64,000 nt of DNA, from the NCBI RefSeq assembly GCF_001642475.1, contig NW_019173977.1, forward strand, positions 1 to 64,000, given 5' to 3'. The stretch comes from Fonsecaea monophora. Taxonomy: Eukaryota; Ascomycota; Eurotiomycetes; Chaetothyriales; Herpotrichiellaceae. The stretch's first letter is position 1; every line of letters starts with the position of its first letter. The notes beneath the pieces were generated by a model. It had not been told where the DNA came from, searched no databases, and saw only the letters and a program-made list of their open reading frames with translations. Shown here piece by piece: positions 21,041 through 33,558 of the stretch. The translations under genes were made by a program, and so were the position numbers.

Positions 21041-22395
21041 ATGACCGAGTCGAATATGCAGCATGCCACGGCGCATGATGCTTCAGCCATGCCGGATCCA
21101 CCTGAACTGACACCTGCACCCTTACCGCCAGAGGCTGTCCGTCCCGCTCCGCCCTCTGGAGACTCGAGCGATACCCAGTCCTCCCAACCGAAAGACCTCA
21201 CTCTGTCTACTAGTAACACATCTACCAGCGTGGATAATCCGTCAGTAGATCACGACGAAGTGTCACCCATTTCGTCAGCCCTCTCGAGCCATGGGGGATC
21301 GCAAGCGACAGAGACTCTTTCACAACAGGAGGAAAGGTTGAACGCGGAGCACACTGGGGTTGAACAAGGTCAACAGGAAAAGACCAACTCAACCTCCCAG
21401 AGTCCTCCACCACATACCTCGGGTATCAAGCGAACCGCGAGTGGTGAAGTCAAGAGATCGAGTGTGGATGTGGCGGAGGAGGGTGTCCCCAGACCTAACG
21501 GTGTTGGTCCTTCTCATGCATCGAGCGCAACTTCAAACCAAACAAAGGGCAATGTCCTCGAAGTAAGTTTATCCATTTCCGCCTCCATAGTTCTGGTGAT
21601 CTGACGAGAATCCAGCTCTCACAGCAGTTGCGCACCAGACTGAAATATGCCATGGTCAAAGTCCAGAACGGCTGGCAATCGCGGTCGTTGGATGAAGTGG
21701 AATCTTTAGCATCCCAATCACCACGGTCAACCGTGTCTGGGTTTCAAAATCTACACGATCAACAGATGCTTTCGCCCAGAACTGCCATGTCCAGAAAATA
21801 CCAGTGCGAATCAAGCGAGAGCGAATCGTCCGACAGCACTGTGGCTCTTGAAAGCCGCGGGCTCGTGAACATGGTTGGCAGTCCTCCAGTATCGTCGCGT
21901 CGCGCCCTTGCTCCTCCAGTCGATATTATTCCCAGTTCTCGCCGGCGTCCGACTCCAAATGCGGGAATTCAGAGCGCTAACGGAATCCACGTGCAGACTG
22001 GAAACTTGCATTCGTCGAGGCCGCACACTAATCAGCGAACCCCAAGCCAGAATGCTGCGATGGAAGCAGACGCGGTAGAAACCCTCCTTTTCATGGCCAG
22101 CCCCAACAACTCGGGATACAACCCACCTTCCCATGCTTCGCAAGATTCTTCCCTCCGCTCTGCACAGGTATTCTCGTCGCAGACCTCACCACTACGAACA
22201 CAATTTAGTCAAACGTCGGTCACCTCACCGAAAAAAGTGGTGTTTTCCGACGCTGGTTCCACAGCACCACCCTTTGACAAGGGAGCCCTCATTGACCGCA
22301 TGCTGGACGAACTATCTGATGACAGTGACGATGAACTGGAGCAAGCATTCCGACTTGCTGAGAAGAGCAAGGTGTCGGCGCCAGTCTCTACGTGA
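21041..22395 (+). CDS. Whi5/Nrm1-type G1/S transcriptional repressor
   Basis: Two exons, 21041-21562 and 21616-22395, joined over a 53-bp intron (donor GTAAGT, branch CTGAC, acceptor CCAG) give 433 residues. Whi5/Nrm1 proteins bind SBF/MBF and hold back G1/S transcription until CDK phosphorylates them. The diagnostic part begins at the splice junction (about residues 175-200): LRTRLKYAMVKVQNGW followed by a Leu/Glu segment, the GTB-like motif of this family. The rest is disordered and Ser/Thr/Pro-rich with many SP/TP sites, plus a conserved short block AVETLLFMASPNNS (about 325-340) and an acidic C-terminal LDELSDDSDDE. The start ATG is chosen because an in-frame upstream ATG at 20774 would add a spurious hydrophobic stretch from the pyrimidine-rich leader. 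The family call rests mainly on one motif. Confidence 0.78.
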
Positions 22396-23524
22396 CATTT
22401 TTTATCTATAACCTACCCTGAAGCGATATGCGTGTCAGTGGTATTTGGAGAGACCTCATTCTGCCTATTGTCCATCGCGTGCAGAGAGGCTACGAGGACT
22501 ACGACTTGTACAGCGAATCTTGCATGTCATCTCAAAGGCGATCAAGTTGGTTTATATATGGGGGAGATGCATGTTTTGTATATGCGCATGCGCCGTTGGA
22601 ATTCTAACCTTGCCGAGATCTCTGTTGTACTTTTCTTTTGTTGGTCATGAGGTGATTGCTTCGCCCAAACGGCGCATAGCTGTTGAATTCGTCTCTTGAT
22701 AATATCCAGGATCCGTCTGTAATTCGAAGCTGGGGGATGTACATCCTTGTCAACAACTCCCAACGTCTGCAAGCCAAGGTAAAGGAATCACCACTGCTGG
22801 AATTTTCTTGTTGCTTAGGGCCTGTCTCTCTCCCAAGAAATGGAATACGAGCTCGACTGTGACACGAAGAGTCGGTGCACGACTTACCGTCGCCGACTCG
22901 TATCCGCCTTTCCAGCCTCAACCTCAGCCTCGAAGTTAATTAACTCACTCACTCACTCACATGGCTTGTTTGCTTTTCCCTGTCCCTGTCAGGTTCAGCT
23001 CGGACCACACCACTGCATCCATCATTCGCTGCTGCACAGATGGATTGATCTCGAGTGACACAACTACCTACAATACATGGCCATGCCCATCCCCATCACT
23101 TGCACCACCATCCCAAGGCTTGTCCAGCCTGAAAAACACGAAACGAATTGTCAAAGCTGGGGTTCGTTGGGGCATATTTCTCGTAAAGGTCCCTCGTACG
23201 AGCTCAGATGACAGGTTCAGTCTCGTATTCAGCCTTCCACAGAGAGAGAGATGTCTTGAACCAACCACCAGGCAGCTATTCAGTTCGATGCTGTCCTTCG
23301 TATCGCTGAAGGCGGAATCGAAGCTGAAGGAATGGTTATTAGGTCGCTGAGCTGACATATCACTTCCCCAGGAGAGCTCACTCTCTTTCTCTGGTTTCGA
23401 AACTCCCCTTCTACCTCTGTCTCTCCCTCAGCATCGCTCTGTTCTTTCGCGATCATTATAGTTCCTCACAAAGCCTGACCCAACATCACAGCGAGCACCG
23501 ACAGTGACAGTCACGGCATTCACC
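22396..23524. other. Intergenic region with CTCA microsatellite
   Basis: About 1.1 kb with only short frames and no recognisable gene. A tandem ACTC tract lies at 22943-22960. It must include the promoter of the CAP-protein gene. Confidence 0.5.
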
Positions 23525-24416
23525 ATGCGGTGTCCCACAGCATCTACTCCTCTACTCCTCTTCTTCCTCCTCTTTCTGTCGTCGACCATGTCGAACATAT
23601 CGACCATGGCGTCTCCGTTTTCGGGGCACGAGCACGAGCACGAGCACGCAATGGTCCAAGGGCCACCTCTCGAGAAGCGGGCGGTGCCGCCTCCACCGAC
23701 CGACGCGACGTTTAAAAACACGGTCCTGGCCCGGGTCAATGCCTATCGGGCCTTGCACTCTGCGCCGGCCGTGACGTGGGACAATGCACTTGCGCAGGCG
23801 GCCAAGACGGCGGCGACGAGGTGTAGTCCGGTGCATACGGTATGTTTCTTCCCATCTCCTTTTGGTTGGCTGGCTTTGGCGGTTTATGTTCAGCTACACG
23901 CACACTCCCTATCTCTCTCATATACCTACATGGGTAGATACATACATCTACCTACATAACATGCCCGTCAAAGACTCTTTCTTGAAACCTCTTACCCCCT
24001 TAACCTATCCCATCCTATCCCGTCCCATCCCATCATATCCTTTACTAACCTCCTTCCTCCCCACCCCCACCCCTTCGGGTGGAAATCGGGAGGAGAACAA
24101 GCCCAACAACCCCTACGGCGAAAACATCTACTCGTTCTACCTGACCCCTCCCAGCACCGTCCCCAACTTCACGCTGTGGCTGAAAAAGGGTCTGGACTGG
24201 TGGTACGGCGAGGTGCGCGACTACTACTCGTGGGCGACGGACCACTCGGGCCAGTACCACTTCACGCAGCTGGTGTGGAAGGCCACGACCAAGATCGGGT
24301 GCTCGTGGTCGGCGAACCAGTGTGCCACGGCCCACGGCGATTATTACCTGGTGTGTGAATTTCAGCCCAAGGGGAACATTGCGGGCCAGTTTGGCGGAAA
24401 TGTCTTGGATGCGTGA
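23525..24416 (+). CDS. Secreted CAP/PR-1 (SCP) family protein
   Basis: Exons 23525-23839 and 24093-24416 give 212 residues. The 253-bp intron has a GTATGT donor, a perfect TACTAAC branch at about 24043, and a tandem acceptor (GGGAG/GAG) that allows one Glu more or less. CAP proteins are secreted; fungal members bind sterols or lipids, or act at the cell surface. The N-terminus has a signal peptide, then a His-Glu repeat HEHEHEH and LEKR, a probable Kex2 cleavage site, before the mature domain. The CAP core shows GENIY, the signature HFTQLVWKATTKIGC and the second signature YLVCEFQPKGN. A first conserved His is in ALHSAPAVTWD. The intron is unusually long for this window. Confidence 0.88.
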
Positions 24417-24700
24417 TACATATACTCACACAAAGAAGAGGGAGAGGATGGGGAGAGGATGGGGCGCGAGAGGGAGAGAGGCACAGAAGAGATCTGTGAT
24501 ACATCACGATCGTGTACCTCAGGATCTGCACACGCAAAGTACCACTAGTAGTAATAGCTTTTGGCTTGTAGCCTTTGACATCTGACCTGGTATTTGGTAT
24601 TTCCCTCACCACAGCCTACTTACATACCCACCTGGGTACCTAGATATCCACCCTACCACCAGAGACGAACCCCTCCGAGCCCTGACTCCTGACTCGATAC

Positions 24701-25664
24701 TCAATGTGGCCTCGGATACACCCTCCGCACCGACTCGCGCTGCAGCATATTCGCCCACCACGCCCTCACCTTCCCCCCCACGCAAAATTCCGGCACCGTC
24801 TTGCGCACCAGCGCCTCGAGGGGCGCAAAGTCGTCGATGCGCTCGCTGCCGGCCCCCCACATGGCGTGCGCCAGCCAGGGCACGACGTGGAGGTCGGCGA
24901 GTGTCAGGTCGGGGCCCGCGGCGTAGGGCAGCACGAGGGTCGCGTCGAGCTGGGCGACCCCGGCGGCGAAACCGCGGTAGTCGGCGCGGCTTTGGTCGAA
25001 GAAGTCTTGATGATCATCTCCGTCGAGGTAGTAATGCCTATAAATGGCATGGTTCATGTCCCGGCGCGACCGGTAAAAGTCGCTATCGGGGAACTGGGCG
25101 GCGTACCCGTCCAGCGCGGCCTGGCGGGCGGCGAGAAAGTCGCGGAACGGACTGGCCTGTTTTGCCTTGAGTTCGTCCCGGTCGCGGGCGTCGAGGAGGA
25201 TGATGTTTGTGCTGAGCTGCGGCGAGTGGACCAGGTCAATGACCTCCTTGACCTTGTCGACGACATCGACATCGCCCCCTTTCTTTCCGGGAGACAGGGT
25301 GATCCCCTCCGGACGGCCCTCGTCGAGGTAGACGAGGATATCGGCGCTCTCGACCAACGGCGCCGGCAGGACCGGGCTGGTCAGCGAGGGAATCGTCCCG
25401 TTGGGGTTGATGGCGACGTAGTCTGGGTGGAAATTGCCGCCGTTCACTGGTTTGCCAACGTCGTCATCAGCCACTGTTGCGAGCCATGTGCGAGACATAT
25501 AAGACCGGGAACAAAGTAGGTTACTCACTCAAATCAATGTTGTCGACTTCATAGCTCCCTTCAGGGTATCCCTTCTCGACGAGGCCGAGGAGAGGGACGC
25601 CGGCCCATTGAGAAGCGGTCGACGAGTAGATTTTGAAGAGGGCGGTTGGTTTCTGGTCCTGCAT
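24701..25664 (-). CDS. Glutathione S-transferase family protein
   Basis: Exons 25529-25664 and 24701-25473 are joined across a 55-bp intron (donor GTGAGT, acceptor ACAG) and encode 302 residues. The N-terminal thioredoxin-like half has IYSSTASQWAGVPLL, where an early Ser/Tyr would contact glutathione. It is followed by AINPNGTIPSL with the cis-Pro and by VESADILVYLDE, the usual GST beta-alpha end. The C-terminal half is helical and ends with DLTLADLHVVPWLAHAMW, the conserved N-capping/hydrophobic-staple region. It probably conjugates glutathione to electrophiles in the cytosol; the substrate is unknown. It is transcribed away from the SDR gene at 27392, with 1.7 kb between them. Confidence 0.88.
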
Positions 25665-27391
25665 TTTTGTTTTTTGTTTTTTCTTTTGGGAACTTAAGTC
25701 AAAGATGTATTCTGTTGTCTTGGGTGTCGATGTGCTTGTCTCTGAAAAGGGAGGACCAACGTCGCAGGGCCTTTTCTCATATATATATTTTATACACACA
25801 TACATATCCATCTCTCCACCTCGCCCCTTACCCTCGACCTCGCTCCATCCTCAATATCCACAACAGAGGCATTTATTCTGTATCAAACACCCCTTACCGA
25901 GCAGGCCAACGTCAATAATGAAGAGGGTGGAGTCTACTGTACATACCGTATCCCTACCGTATTCGGCCAAGATCCCATACCACGGTTACACCGCGCATGT
26001 TGATTCGACCATTTATCCAATGTTTCCAAATCCGTGGCGAAAGGACTTCTTTTTTCCTCTTGTTGGCGCTCGCTGACAGGCAGGCTGGTACCTGATGGGT
26101 TGCGGGTTGTGCTGGTTTGGTTTGGAGTGACTTGTTCGACGTGAAATGGCCAAGCAAAAAGATTCATAATCATACAGTTTTTGACAGTCAATGAAATGGA
26201 GCCCGATCGCATTAAGCCTACCCTGGGGGAATGTGACTTGACCTATGACCTATTGAGGAATACTGATTCACCCGGAAAAGTAATAGTGTTGAAGGAAGTT
26301 GATAAATGACGAAGGTCAAGATTTTGTGGTTCGCCTTCCCTCTGTTCATGATCATACACATGGCCATGGTTGATACTCGCCTGCTTAGAAAGACAAACTG
26401 GTTGGCTGGCTGGCTGGCTGGCTGGAAAAGACCGCAAAAGACCGCAAATATCAGAGGGGTGCCAGGTTCTCCCTCTTTGGAGTATTTCTTCCAGTCACCC
26501 GCCTGCGCCTGCGGCGTATATCCTCCGAGTGCGCTCAACCATATAATTCCTCCGCCCCTGACCCTGACGTGCAGAGGCAGCTTTCTGAGCCTCGGGCCGC
26601 AGTCGGCAAAACGGTGGGGGACTTTCAAGACCAACACGAAGAGACATCTTCCCTTGTTGCCTTGTCCACTCCTGCTTCCCAATTCCAAGGCTGCTCCCCC
26701 CTCATCGTCATACGCGTATGTACTCGCTCGGCCCGAAACGCAGTATTTAGAAACAGCGCAGAGATGCAATATGTCCTCTCCTCGTGTGGATGGCTAGCCA
26801 GGCGGCTGGCCAGAGGAGGGGGAAGCGAAGAAGGGAGGATCGTGAGGCTACTAAGTGAAGTCGAGTCAGACTTCCACGCGTCACTCACTCACTCACTCAC
26901 TTAACCCGCTTGTCATTTCGCTGTCTCGTCGTCTCGCTCGAAAGGAGAATTGCACGCGACTAGGCCCTCAATAAAGGAGGGACCAGGAGGGGAAGTAGTA
27001 GTATGTATGTACTTGTCCCAACTCACTCGGGGCCGAGTACGAGTTGTTTCAATACGAGGCAGGTGGTGAGAGAGCAACCATGGAGTTCCTCATACAATTG
27101 ACTCGCAGGCCTTGGTTGCCCCTCCTTTCATGGCTCGGCAGTACATGTCCAGATGCCATTCTCGGAATCTCTCGTATGGGGGAGGTTTGGGTTTTTGCTA
27201 CATATACACAGGTTAACCTAGGTATTTATGTCCATACATACATAGCTACATAGCTACATAAACATTAACATACCAGTACATCTATATCTAAGGTATATCT
27301 CTTGTCAAGAGACAAAAGACCTACCCCTTTCCACCACATCTGATTGCCATTGTATACCTCCTTCCATCTCTGTCTATAAACACCACTCAAC
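25665..27391. other. Divergent intergenic region between GST and SDR genes
   Basis: 1.7 kb without a supportable gene. It holds two microsatellites: GGCT repeats at 26404-26425 and TCAC/ACTC repeats at 26881-26900. It must contain both promoters. Confidence 0.5.
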
Positions 27392-28613
27392 ATGGACCCC
27401 CCACCACACGTCTTCCCCGCCAGCGACTCGCCTATCGGCAACATCGCCTCCCTCGAAGACAAAGTCGCCCTGATCACCGGCGCCTCGTCGGGTCTCGGAC
27501 GCGCCATGGCCCTCGCATACGCCGCTGCAGGCGCGTACGTCGTGTCTGCAGACCTGAAACCGACGCCGCCCGTGGCCCCGACCATCGCGGGAAGGCTCAA
27601 GGATACGGACCTGACGACGCCGACGGTCGACTTGGTCAACACCAAGTGGCCTGCACCTTCAAAGGACAGGGCCAGCTTCGTCCAGTGTGATGTCACGAAC
27701 GAGGAGAGCGTCAAGGCCGCTGTTGCCTTTGCCGTCCAGAGGTACGGCAGGTTGGATATCATGGTGAATAATGCTGGTGAGTTTCTCTTCCGTCCCTCAT
27801 CATCTTCACTTGGTCGAGAAGAGAGTGTTCAACCTCTCTCTTTCTCTCTGTTGTGTAGGTGGGTAGTTGGGTGGTTGTTGACTGCCTGCGTCCTTACCTA
27901 CCTCTTCCCTCGTCCTTTGCACTTCCCACTCTTCACTCTTGAACTCCTGAACTCGTTTACTCGTTTGGCCTGCTCAATATCCCTCGTCCATCCACGCATT
28001 AACCTCACCTCTCTCCCCATTGCGGCTCTCTCCAGGAATCTCGGCCGAAACTGGCTCAAAAGAATACTCCGGCGCGTTCCCCCGGATCCACGAGACGCCC
28101 GTCGCGGCGCTCGACCTGACGTACCAAGTCAACATCAAGGGCGTATGGCTGGGGACAAAGTACGCCGTGACGCAGATGCTCGCGCAGGAGCCGCACCCGC
28201 GACACTCGCGGCCCGCCGGTGCGTTGGGGACCACGACGTCGGACGTGCACCGCGGCTGGATCATCAACATCTCTAGCATCATGGGGAGCATCGCGATGCC
28301 CGGCACATCGCCGTATTGTGCGAGCAAAAGCGCGGTTTTGGGGCTTACGCGGGCGGTTGGGCTCGAGTACGCAAAGGACGGCATCCACATCAACGCCATC
28401 CAGCCGGGCTTTGCCGACACGGCCCTGCTCGAGAACATGTACTCCAAGAACGACCGCGACAGCATGGACGCCACGATGAAGATGTTGCATCCCTGGGGCC
28501 GCACAGGCAGGGCCGAGGACATTGCCCGCGCTGCCGTCTTCCTCGCCGGTGAAGGCGCTAGCTGGATGACCGGCCAGTCCATCGTGGTGGATGGTGGATA
28601 TCTCGCTCAGTAA
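27392..28613 (+). CDS. Short-chain dehydrogenase/reductase (SDR)
   Basis: Exons 27392-27776 and 28036-28613 encode 320 residues; the 259-bp intron (GTGAGT...CCAG) splits the Gly codon of NNAG. SDR enzymes use NAD(P)(H) to oxidise or reduce alcohols and ketones. The cofactor motif TGASSGLG is at residues 29-36, NNAG at about 126-129, the catalytic Ser in INISSIMG (about 208) and Tyr-x3-Lys as YCASK (about 222-226). IQPGFADT follows and the usual VVDGGYLAQ closes the fold. A roughly 20-residue insertion rich in Pro/His/Arg sits before the catalytic Ser. The substrate cannot be read from the sequence. The family call is firm. Confidence 0.92.
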
Positions 28614-29299
28614 AGAGGCCGGCCGAATCGAAGGGGGCGATGAAGGAAAGGATAGAGGGGAGAGAAGGGAGAGACACCTGCATGGCTGGATAGACTTGCG
28701 TGTCCAACCATTGCAGACGAAAGTCTTGAGCAAAAAGCAAAGCGGCCTCTCAAACGGAAGGAGGACATGTACCATGCAGAAATCGACACATCCACGAAAA
28801 CACAACGCGGTTCAGACAAAGTGAACGGAATACCCATCTGATTATGCATACTCAATAGGCTGAAGCCCTCAGGCTATGATGCAGTCAACGGTGCCGGAAA
28901 ATAAAAGACTCGCCTGCTCAAACCATACCCATAAACGCCTTGCCTCGTAACTCATGCCATCATGCCACCTAGCCTCTCGTTTGACCCTGTCTCCATGTCT
29001 CGTAGCCCGACAAAGTGTCCGTGGACTGACACAAACGGCTGGTATCGTCAAATACGTGCATGAAACAAATCGCTAAAAACAAAATCTTGCAGTTCTGTCC
29101 ACCGAGCCCGTTCACCCACCGAAACCATGCGCCGAAGAAATGAGACTGTTTGGTTGGGGTCTTGGCCTATACCCAATACGATCACCCCATGACAGTGCCC
29201 TTGGTGGCCAGTCTGGACGGGGTGGGGAGGAAAGGCGGTGGTTACTGATTGAGCAGTAGCACTCTTGGTTATCGTAGAGTAGTCGAAAAGGGTGGCATG
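28614..29299. other. Convergent intergenic region
   Basis: 686 bp between the 3' ends of the SDR and AAA-ATPase genes. No gene or notable repeat seen; it should hold both 3' UTRs. Confidence 0.5.
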
Positions 29300-32222
29300 T
29301 CAAGTATAGCCTATCAAAGTCAGTAAGACACTAGCACTTTGGTGGACAAAACTCACTTCTCATGGCATCGGTGTATCCAGTCCCACCCTTGAGGTCCATC
29401 TCAAAGCTCTCAGCCACGTCAATCACGCGCCTGATATGCACCATACTCAAAGGCACTTCTTCGTGGACAGCCAGAGCCTGTGCAGCACGCACCAAGTTCT
29501 TGATCTGGCGCCCATTGACTTCACGGCGCGCAAGGTCGTTGTAATCTTGCTCGGTGATATTCGCAACTTGCATCCCTTCTTGGTTCTTAACCCGATCAAT
29601 GAAGAGCTTCCATACGGTGCGTTTCGCCTTGGTCGTAAGGTTCTGGAACCGCAGCGATAGATGGATTCGTGACACAAAGGCAGCGTCAAACGTCTCCACG
29701 CGGTTGGTGGTCAGGAACAGAATGCCTTGGAAGTATTCGAGAAGGCGAAGGAAGATGCTGACAAGCGCATTGCGATGGATGTCGTGAATGGAACGTTGTT
29801 CCAAAAAGACATCGGCTTCGTCCAGCAACAGGATTGCTCCCCAACTGTGGGCAATATCCAGAATGTTTTGGAGTTCCTTTTCGAGCTTAGTTGGTTCGGT
29901 GCCCAGGTCGCCCGCACTGACCATGTACAACGGACACTTGAGGAGATCCGCAATCCCTTCCGCAGTAAGTGTCTTGCCGGTGCCTGGAGGACCGTGGAGA
30001 ACAGCCACCAAGCCACGGCCTTTGCCAGAGATGATGTCATCAATACTCTTGTGGGCTTGAAAAGTGTGACTGGAGACAAGAGCCTTGACAATGGACTTGT
30101 GGTTGTCAGGAAGGACGAGACTCTCAAAGGCTTGGTCGTTGAAGACGACATCAGAAATGCCAGAGACGGTGAACTCGAGCCAAAGCTTTTCGCCAAAAGC
30201 AAAACCCAGAACGACAGGGCTGGCAATGAGCAATTCTTCCTCAGTAAATTCGTGGGTGGATAGCTTGTCGTCCCCAAGTGGTTCCGTGTTCTGGCTCCAG
30301 TCGATGTCTTCCTTTGAGTTGACCTCCACAATGACATTTTCACCATTTGGCGTCCTGACCACTTTGTACCTCTTGGTCTCCTGCACCTGAATGGTTTCAT
30401 CGGAAGGAGTGGTCTGGTTATTGGCCTCCATGTCGCTACCACTGTCAAAGCCGTAGCTCTCATCGGTGTCGTCGAGCATGCCTCCGTCTGGATCGTCCTT
30501 TGGCTTGATGACGCTGGCTGGATAGTTGGGATTGATTCGGCGATGGATGGCGGGATCGACCATGACACGCCCGTCAATGTTGATCTTCAGCACTTGCTTC
30601 TTGCGTTTGGTGTATGCCATGCCCCTATGGTGACGATAATTCATACCTTGCAGGGCCACAAAATGCTTGCCTCGGTCAATGAGCTGGGTTCTCATCTTCT
30701 CCGCATGTTTATGATACTGAAGTGGATAGCAATCCAGCGAGGTTATCTTGCGCACACCTTGGAAGGAGGAGATTTCCGCGTGAGTGGTGCCCATGCCAAA
30801 GTTCTTGCCGTCGTACTCGAGGTATCGGCCTTCGACGATGTACCAACTGCCCCTCATGAAGTGCGATTCTTTGGTGGTGAAATCGATCTTGAAAGCCCGC
30901 GGTTCCTCCTGATCACCGTAAGTCGAAGTGTACACAATGGCATTCGGCTTATACAAGGCCCAGAGGAGGTCAAAGGTGATCATGCCATTATCCAGCATTG
31001 GGTACAGATTCTTCTTGGTCTCGGCAAAATCTTTGTCCAGGTATTTGACCATGACTCGAAGATGTTTGGCTTTGGTCTTTGAAATCTTTGCCTCCTTGCG
31101 CTTCTTTCCTCCAGCGTCGTCCTCGAGGGTCCTGATATAGTCCCTCATCTCTTCTAGATACAAGAAGAGCATATTGGGATCCAGGTGCGGCGTATCTTCT
31201 ACCAGGCTGATTCCCTTGACGCCCGCCATGACATGTTGAAGGCATTGCTTGAGAGGTTCGGATTTGATGTCGACAACCGTTGCCAGGTATTTGTGCTCCC
31301 AGTCGAACCGACGACGAACAGTGAAGATATACTGGTCCCAGATGGCCTCCCCGGTATTTTTGACAGTCTCTGTGAGCTTGAAGTTGTGGATCGATTGGTC
31401 CCAAAGTTGGTCCACTCGTTTGTAGGCCACTTTGGAGGCGCGTTTCGGCTTCTTCTGCTTCTTCGGCTTAACTTCCTCGAGGTCCTCGAGGAGGATTTCG
31501 TCTTCGAGAACGGCCTCTCTACGCCGGTTTCTTCGAGGTTTGTCATAACTGCTGAGGGGGATCGGCTCTGGATTAAGCTGGGCTCGGGGCATCCCGAACA
31601 CAGCTGACGGAGGAGCAAGAGGATTATTGTCAAAGTCAAGCTTTCGCAAGGAGGATTTCAGTTGGCGTAATCTTGCAGACTTGGGGTCTTCACGGATCTC
31701 AATAACATCACATTCCCCCCGATCTGGGCTGTCGTGTTTCCTAGACACCCTCTTGGACGGCTTGACTCGAACTCTTGACCGAGGTCTGATGATCTCTTCC
31801 TCAGAGTCATCCTCGCTGTATGAGTCCTCGTCTTCAGTTGTGATCTTTTTCTTGGATCTCTTCTTCTGCTTCTCCAGTTCTTTGACGAGGGCTTTTGCCT
31901 GAGCCTTCAGCTTCTTGACTTTGGATTTCTTCTTGGAAAGCGCGACAGAGGACGAAGAGTCGCTCCCTGAGTCGCTCGAGTCGTCACTATCGGTCGAGGC
32001 TTCCGAGGAGGACTCGGAGTCTGACGATTCATCTTCCGTCTCTACGATTTCCTTCTTCTTGCTACCACGTTTTGACTTGGCCTTGCTGGACGGTCCAACT
32101 TGCTTCTTGTATTTCTTCTTGTCTTTGGCAGTCTTTGGTGCAGGAATCTTGCTGGTGGTGGGGCGTTCGGCCGAAGACTCTGCCTTCTTTGTTTCTGCTG
32201 TGACACCGGAGTTTTGGTCCAT
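29300..32222 (-). CDS. Large AAA-type ATPase with charged N-terminus
   Basis: The main exon is 29357-32222. A 46-bp intron (29311-29356; donor GTGAGT, branch CTGAC, acceptor ATAG) leads to a tiny last exon, 29300-29310, ending ...MRSYT; total 958 residues. Without splicing the frame would end at 29331 with a Cys/Pro tail. The N-terminal 200 residues are Ser/Asp/Glu and Lys-rich and probably disordered. The middle region resembles the DUF7025-type domain found before AAA modules in fungal ATPases. The AAA module has Walker A GPPGTGKT, Walker B ILLLDEADVFLEQR, a sensor-1 LTTNR and a downstream SRIH that may supply an Arg finger. Start ATG 32222 opens the charged region; an upstream in-frame start at 32348 would add a non-conserved leader. 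The cellular role is unknown. Confidence 0.85.
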
Positions 32223-33558
32223 CTTGCCTGGGGAATAAAGGTGGGGAGGGGTTGGAAAGTCGAGGTCTAGTGGTGTAAAGTGTAACACTGTAGGTAGGTC
32301 AATAGCGAAGAGATGTGGATCGGGGAAGATGAGCCGCCAGCGCCTCAATACACAAGGCGTAGAAGGAATGTAGGGGGGTGAGGGGGTGATTCACAAAAGG
32401 TATAAGAGATGAAAAAAAAAGTAGGCTGTCTCAGGCAGAATTGAGGCTGAGGCAGAGCAAACGACAGCAGCAGCAGAGATCGAGTCACAGGCACGAAGAT
32501 CTGGCTTCTGCCTTTTCTCAAGTCAGCCAAGAGAGATAACAAGGGGATAAACAAGGCAAAAAGAGGGAAAAGGCAGAAATCTGTGACGGCTGAGCAAGTG
32601 AATGATGGATGATGAATGTCAAGCGCGCGAACCAGGGCCTTGAGCCACGAGTTCAGTGGAAGAGGTTGTTGTTTGATGCCTCGTTGCAGCCTGCCGCAGT
32701 TGTCTGTGACCAACCATGCCATTTGTTCGCCCGACAGGCAGGTGCTAATCCAAGGTTTTTTTAGTCAATGACAAGCAGCAGTAGCAGCCTGACGAGCAAA
32801 ATGGTCGTGTCAAGCGTGCCGGGAAGTAGGTGGCATGGCTTGCATGGCTTGCATGGGCAGAAAAGCATCGCAATCCAGGTGGAAGAGCAGCGCAGTCGTG
32901 CATGGATGATGGTTCTGTGTGGTCTCCTGATCAGCGGGTAGCGGAGTCGCAGTCGACGCTGAGTGGAGGATATGCACCCACTACCCAGGCCTCCCCAGGA
33001 CACGTCCACGGGTGCCCAATGCCAACAAGGATGAGCTGACCCAGGCGAGCAGGGAGGAAGCTTTTCATCCGTGCATCCGATCTGTGGAGGAAGCTGGCCG
33101 CTTAAACTGCTTCAGGCCTACTTTTCGCCTTTCTCGCGGCAGAAACTCACACAAAGAACCCCGGAAAAAGCAAAAGATCCCTCCAACCAAGTGGGCACCA
33201 TGCTGCACTATTCCATGCAAAAGTCCTTCGGGACTCGCCTTGGATGCCTCGAGGCAAACCGCTACTGTCGAGAAATTCGCCTCAATTGGTACAAACACCC
33301 ATGATGGCGGCCCAGCTGTTGAAATGACCCTGGAAACTTTGGCTCCCGGGATGGCAGGATTTGTAAGAAGTACTTGTTATTAGCAACGCAGACATTTGCT
33401 AGAGATGCTGCTATCTATCAACTACTCGCATCTCGCTTTCGCCTCGCTTGCTTCAACCATCAAATAAGAAAGGAAGTACGAGAGGTACTACATTGCGACA
33501 ACTCCTTTCTCCAAGCCTCAAATCCCTCTGCGTGGCTTCGACTCACTGCTCAACAGTT
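32223..33558. other. Intergenic region upstream of the AAA ATPase
   Basis: 1.3 kb between two minus-strand genes. Only short, unsupported frames are present. It probably holds the ATPase promoter and the 3' UTR of the zinc-finger gene. Confidence 0.5.

Noticed and set aside
24704..25519. 271-codon plus-strand frame opposite the GST gene
   Set aside because: Mirror of a GC-rich coding sequence; the minus strand carries clear GST motifs and splice sites.
24701..28613. Secondary-metabolite cluster around GST, SDR and CAP genes
   Set aside because: No backbone enzyme, transcription factor or transporter next to them; flanking genes are housekeeping.
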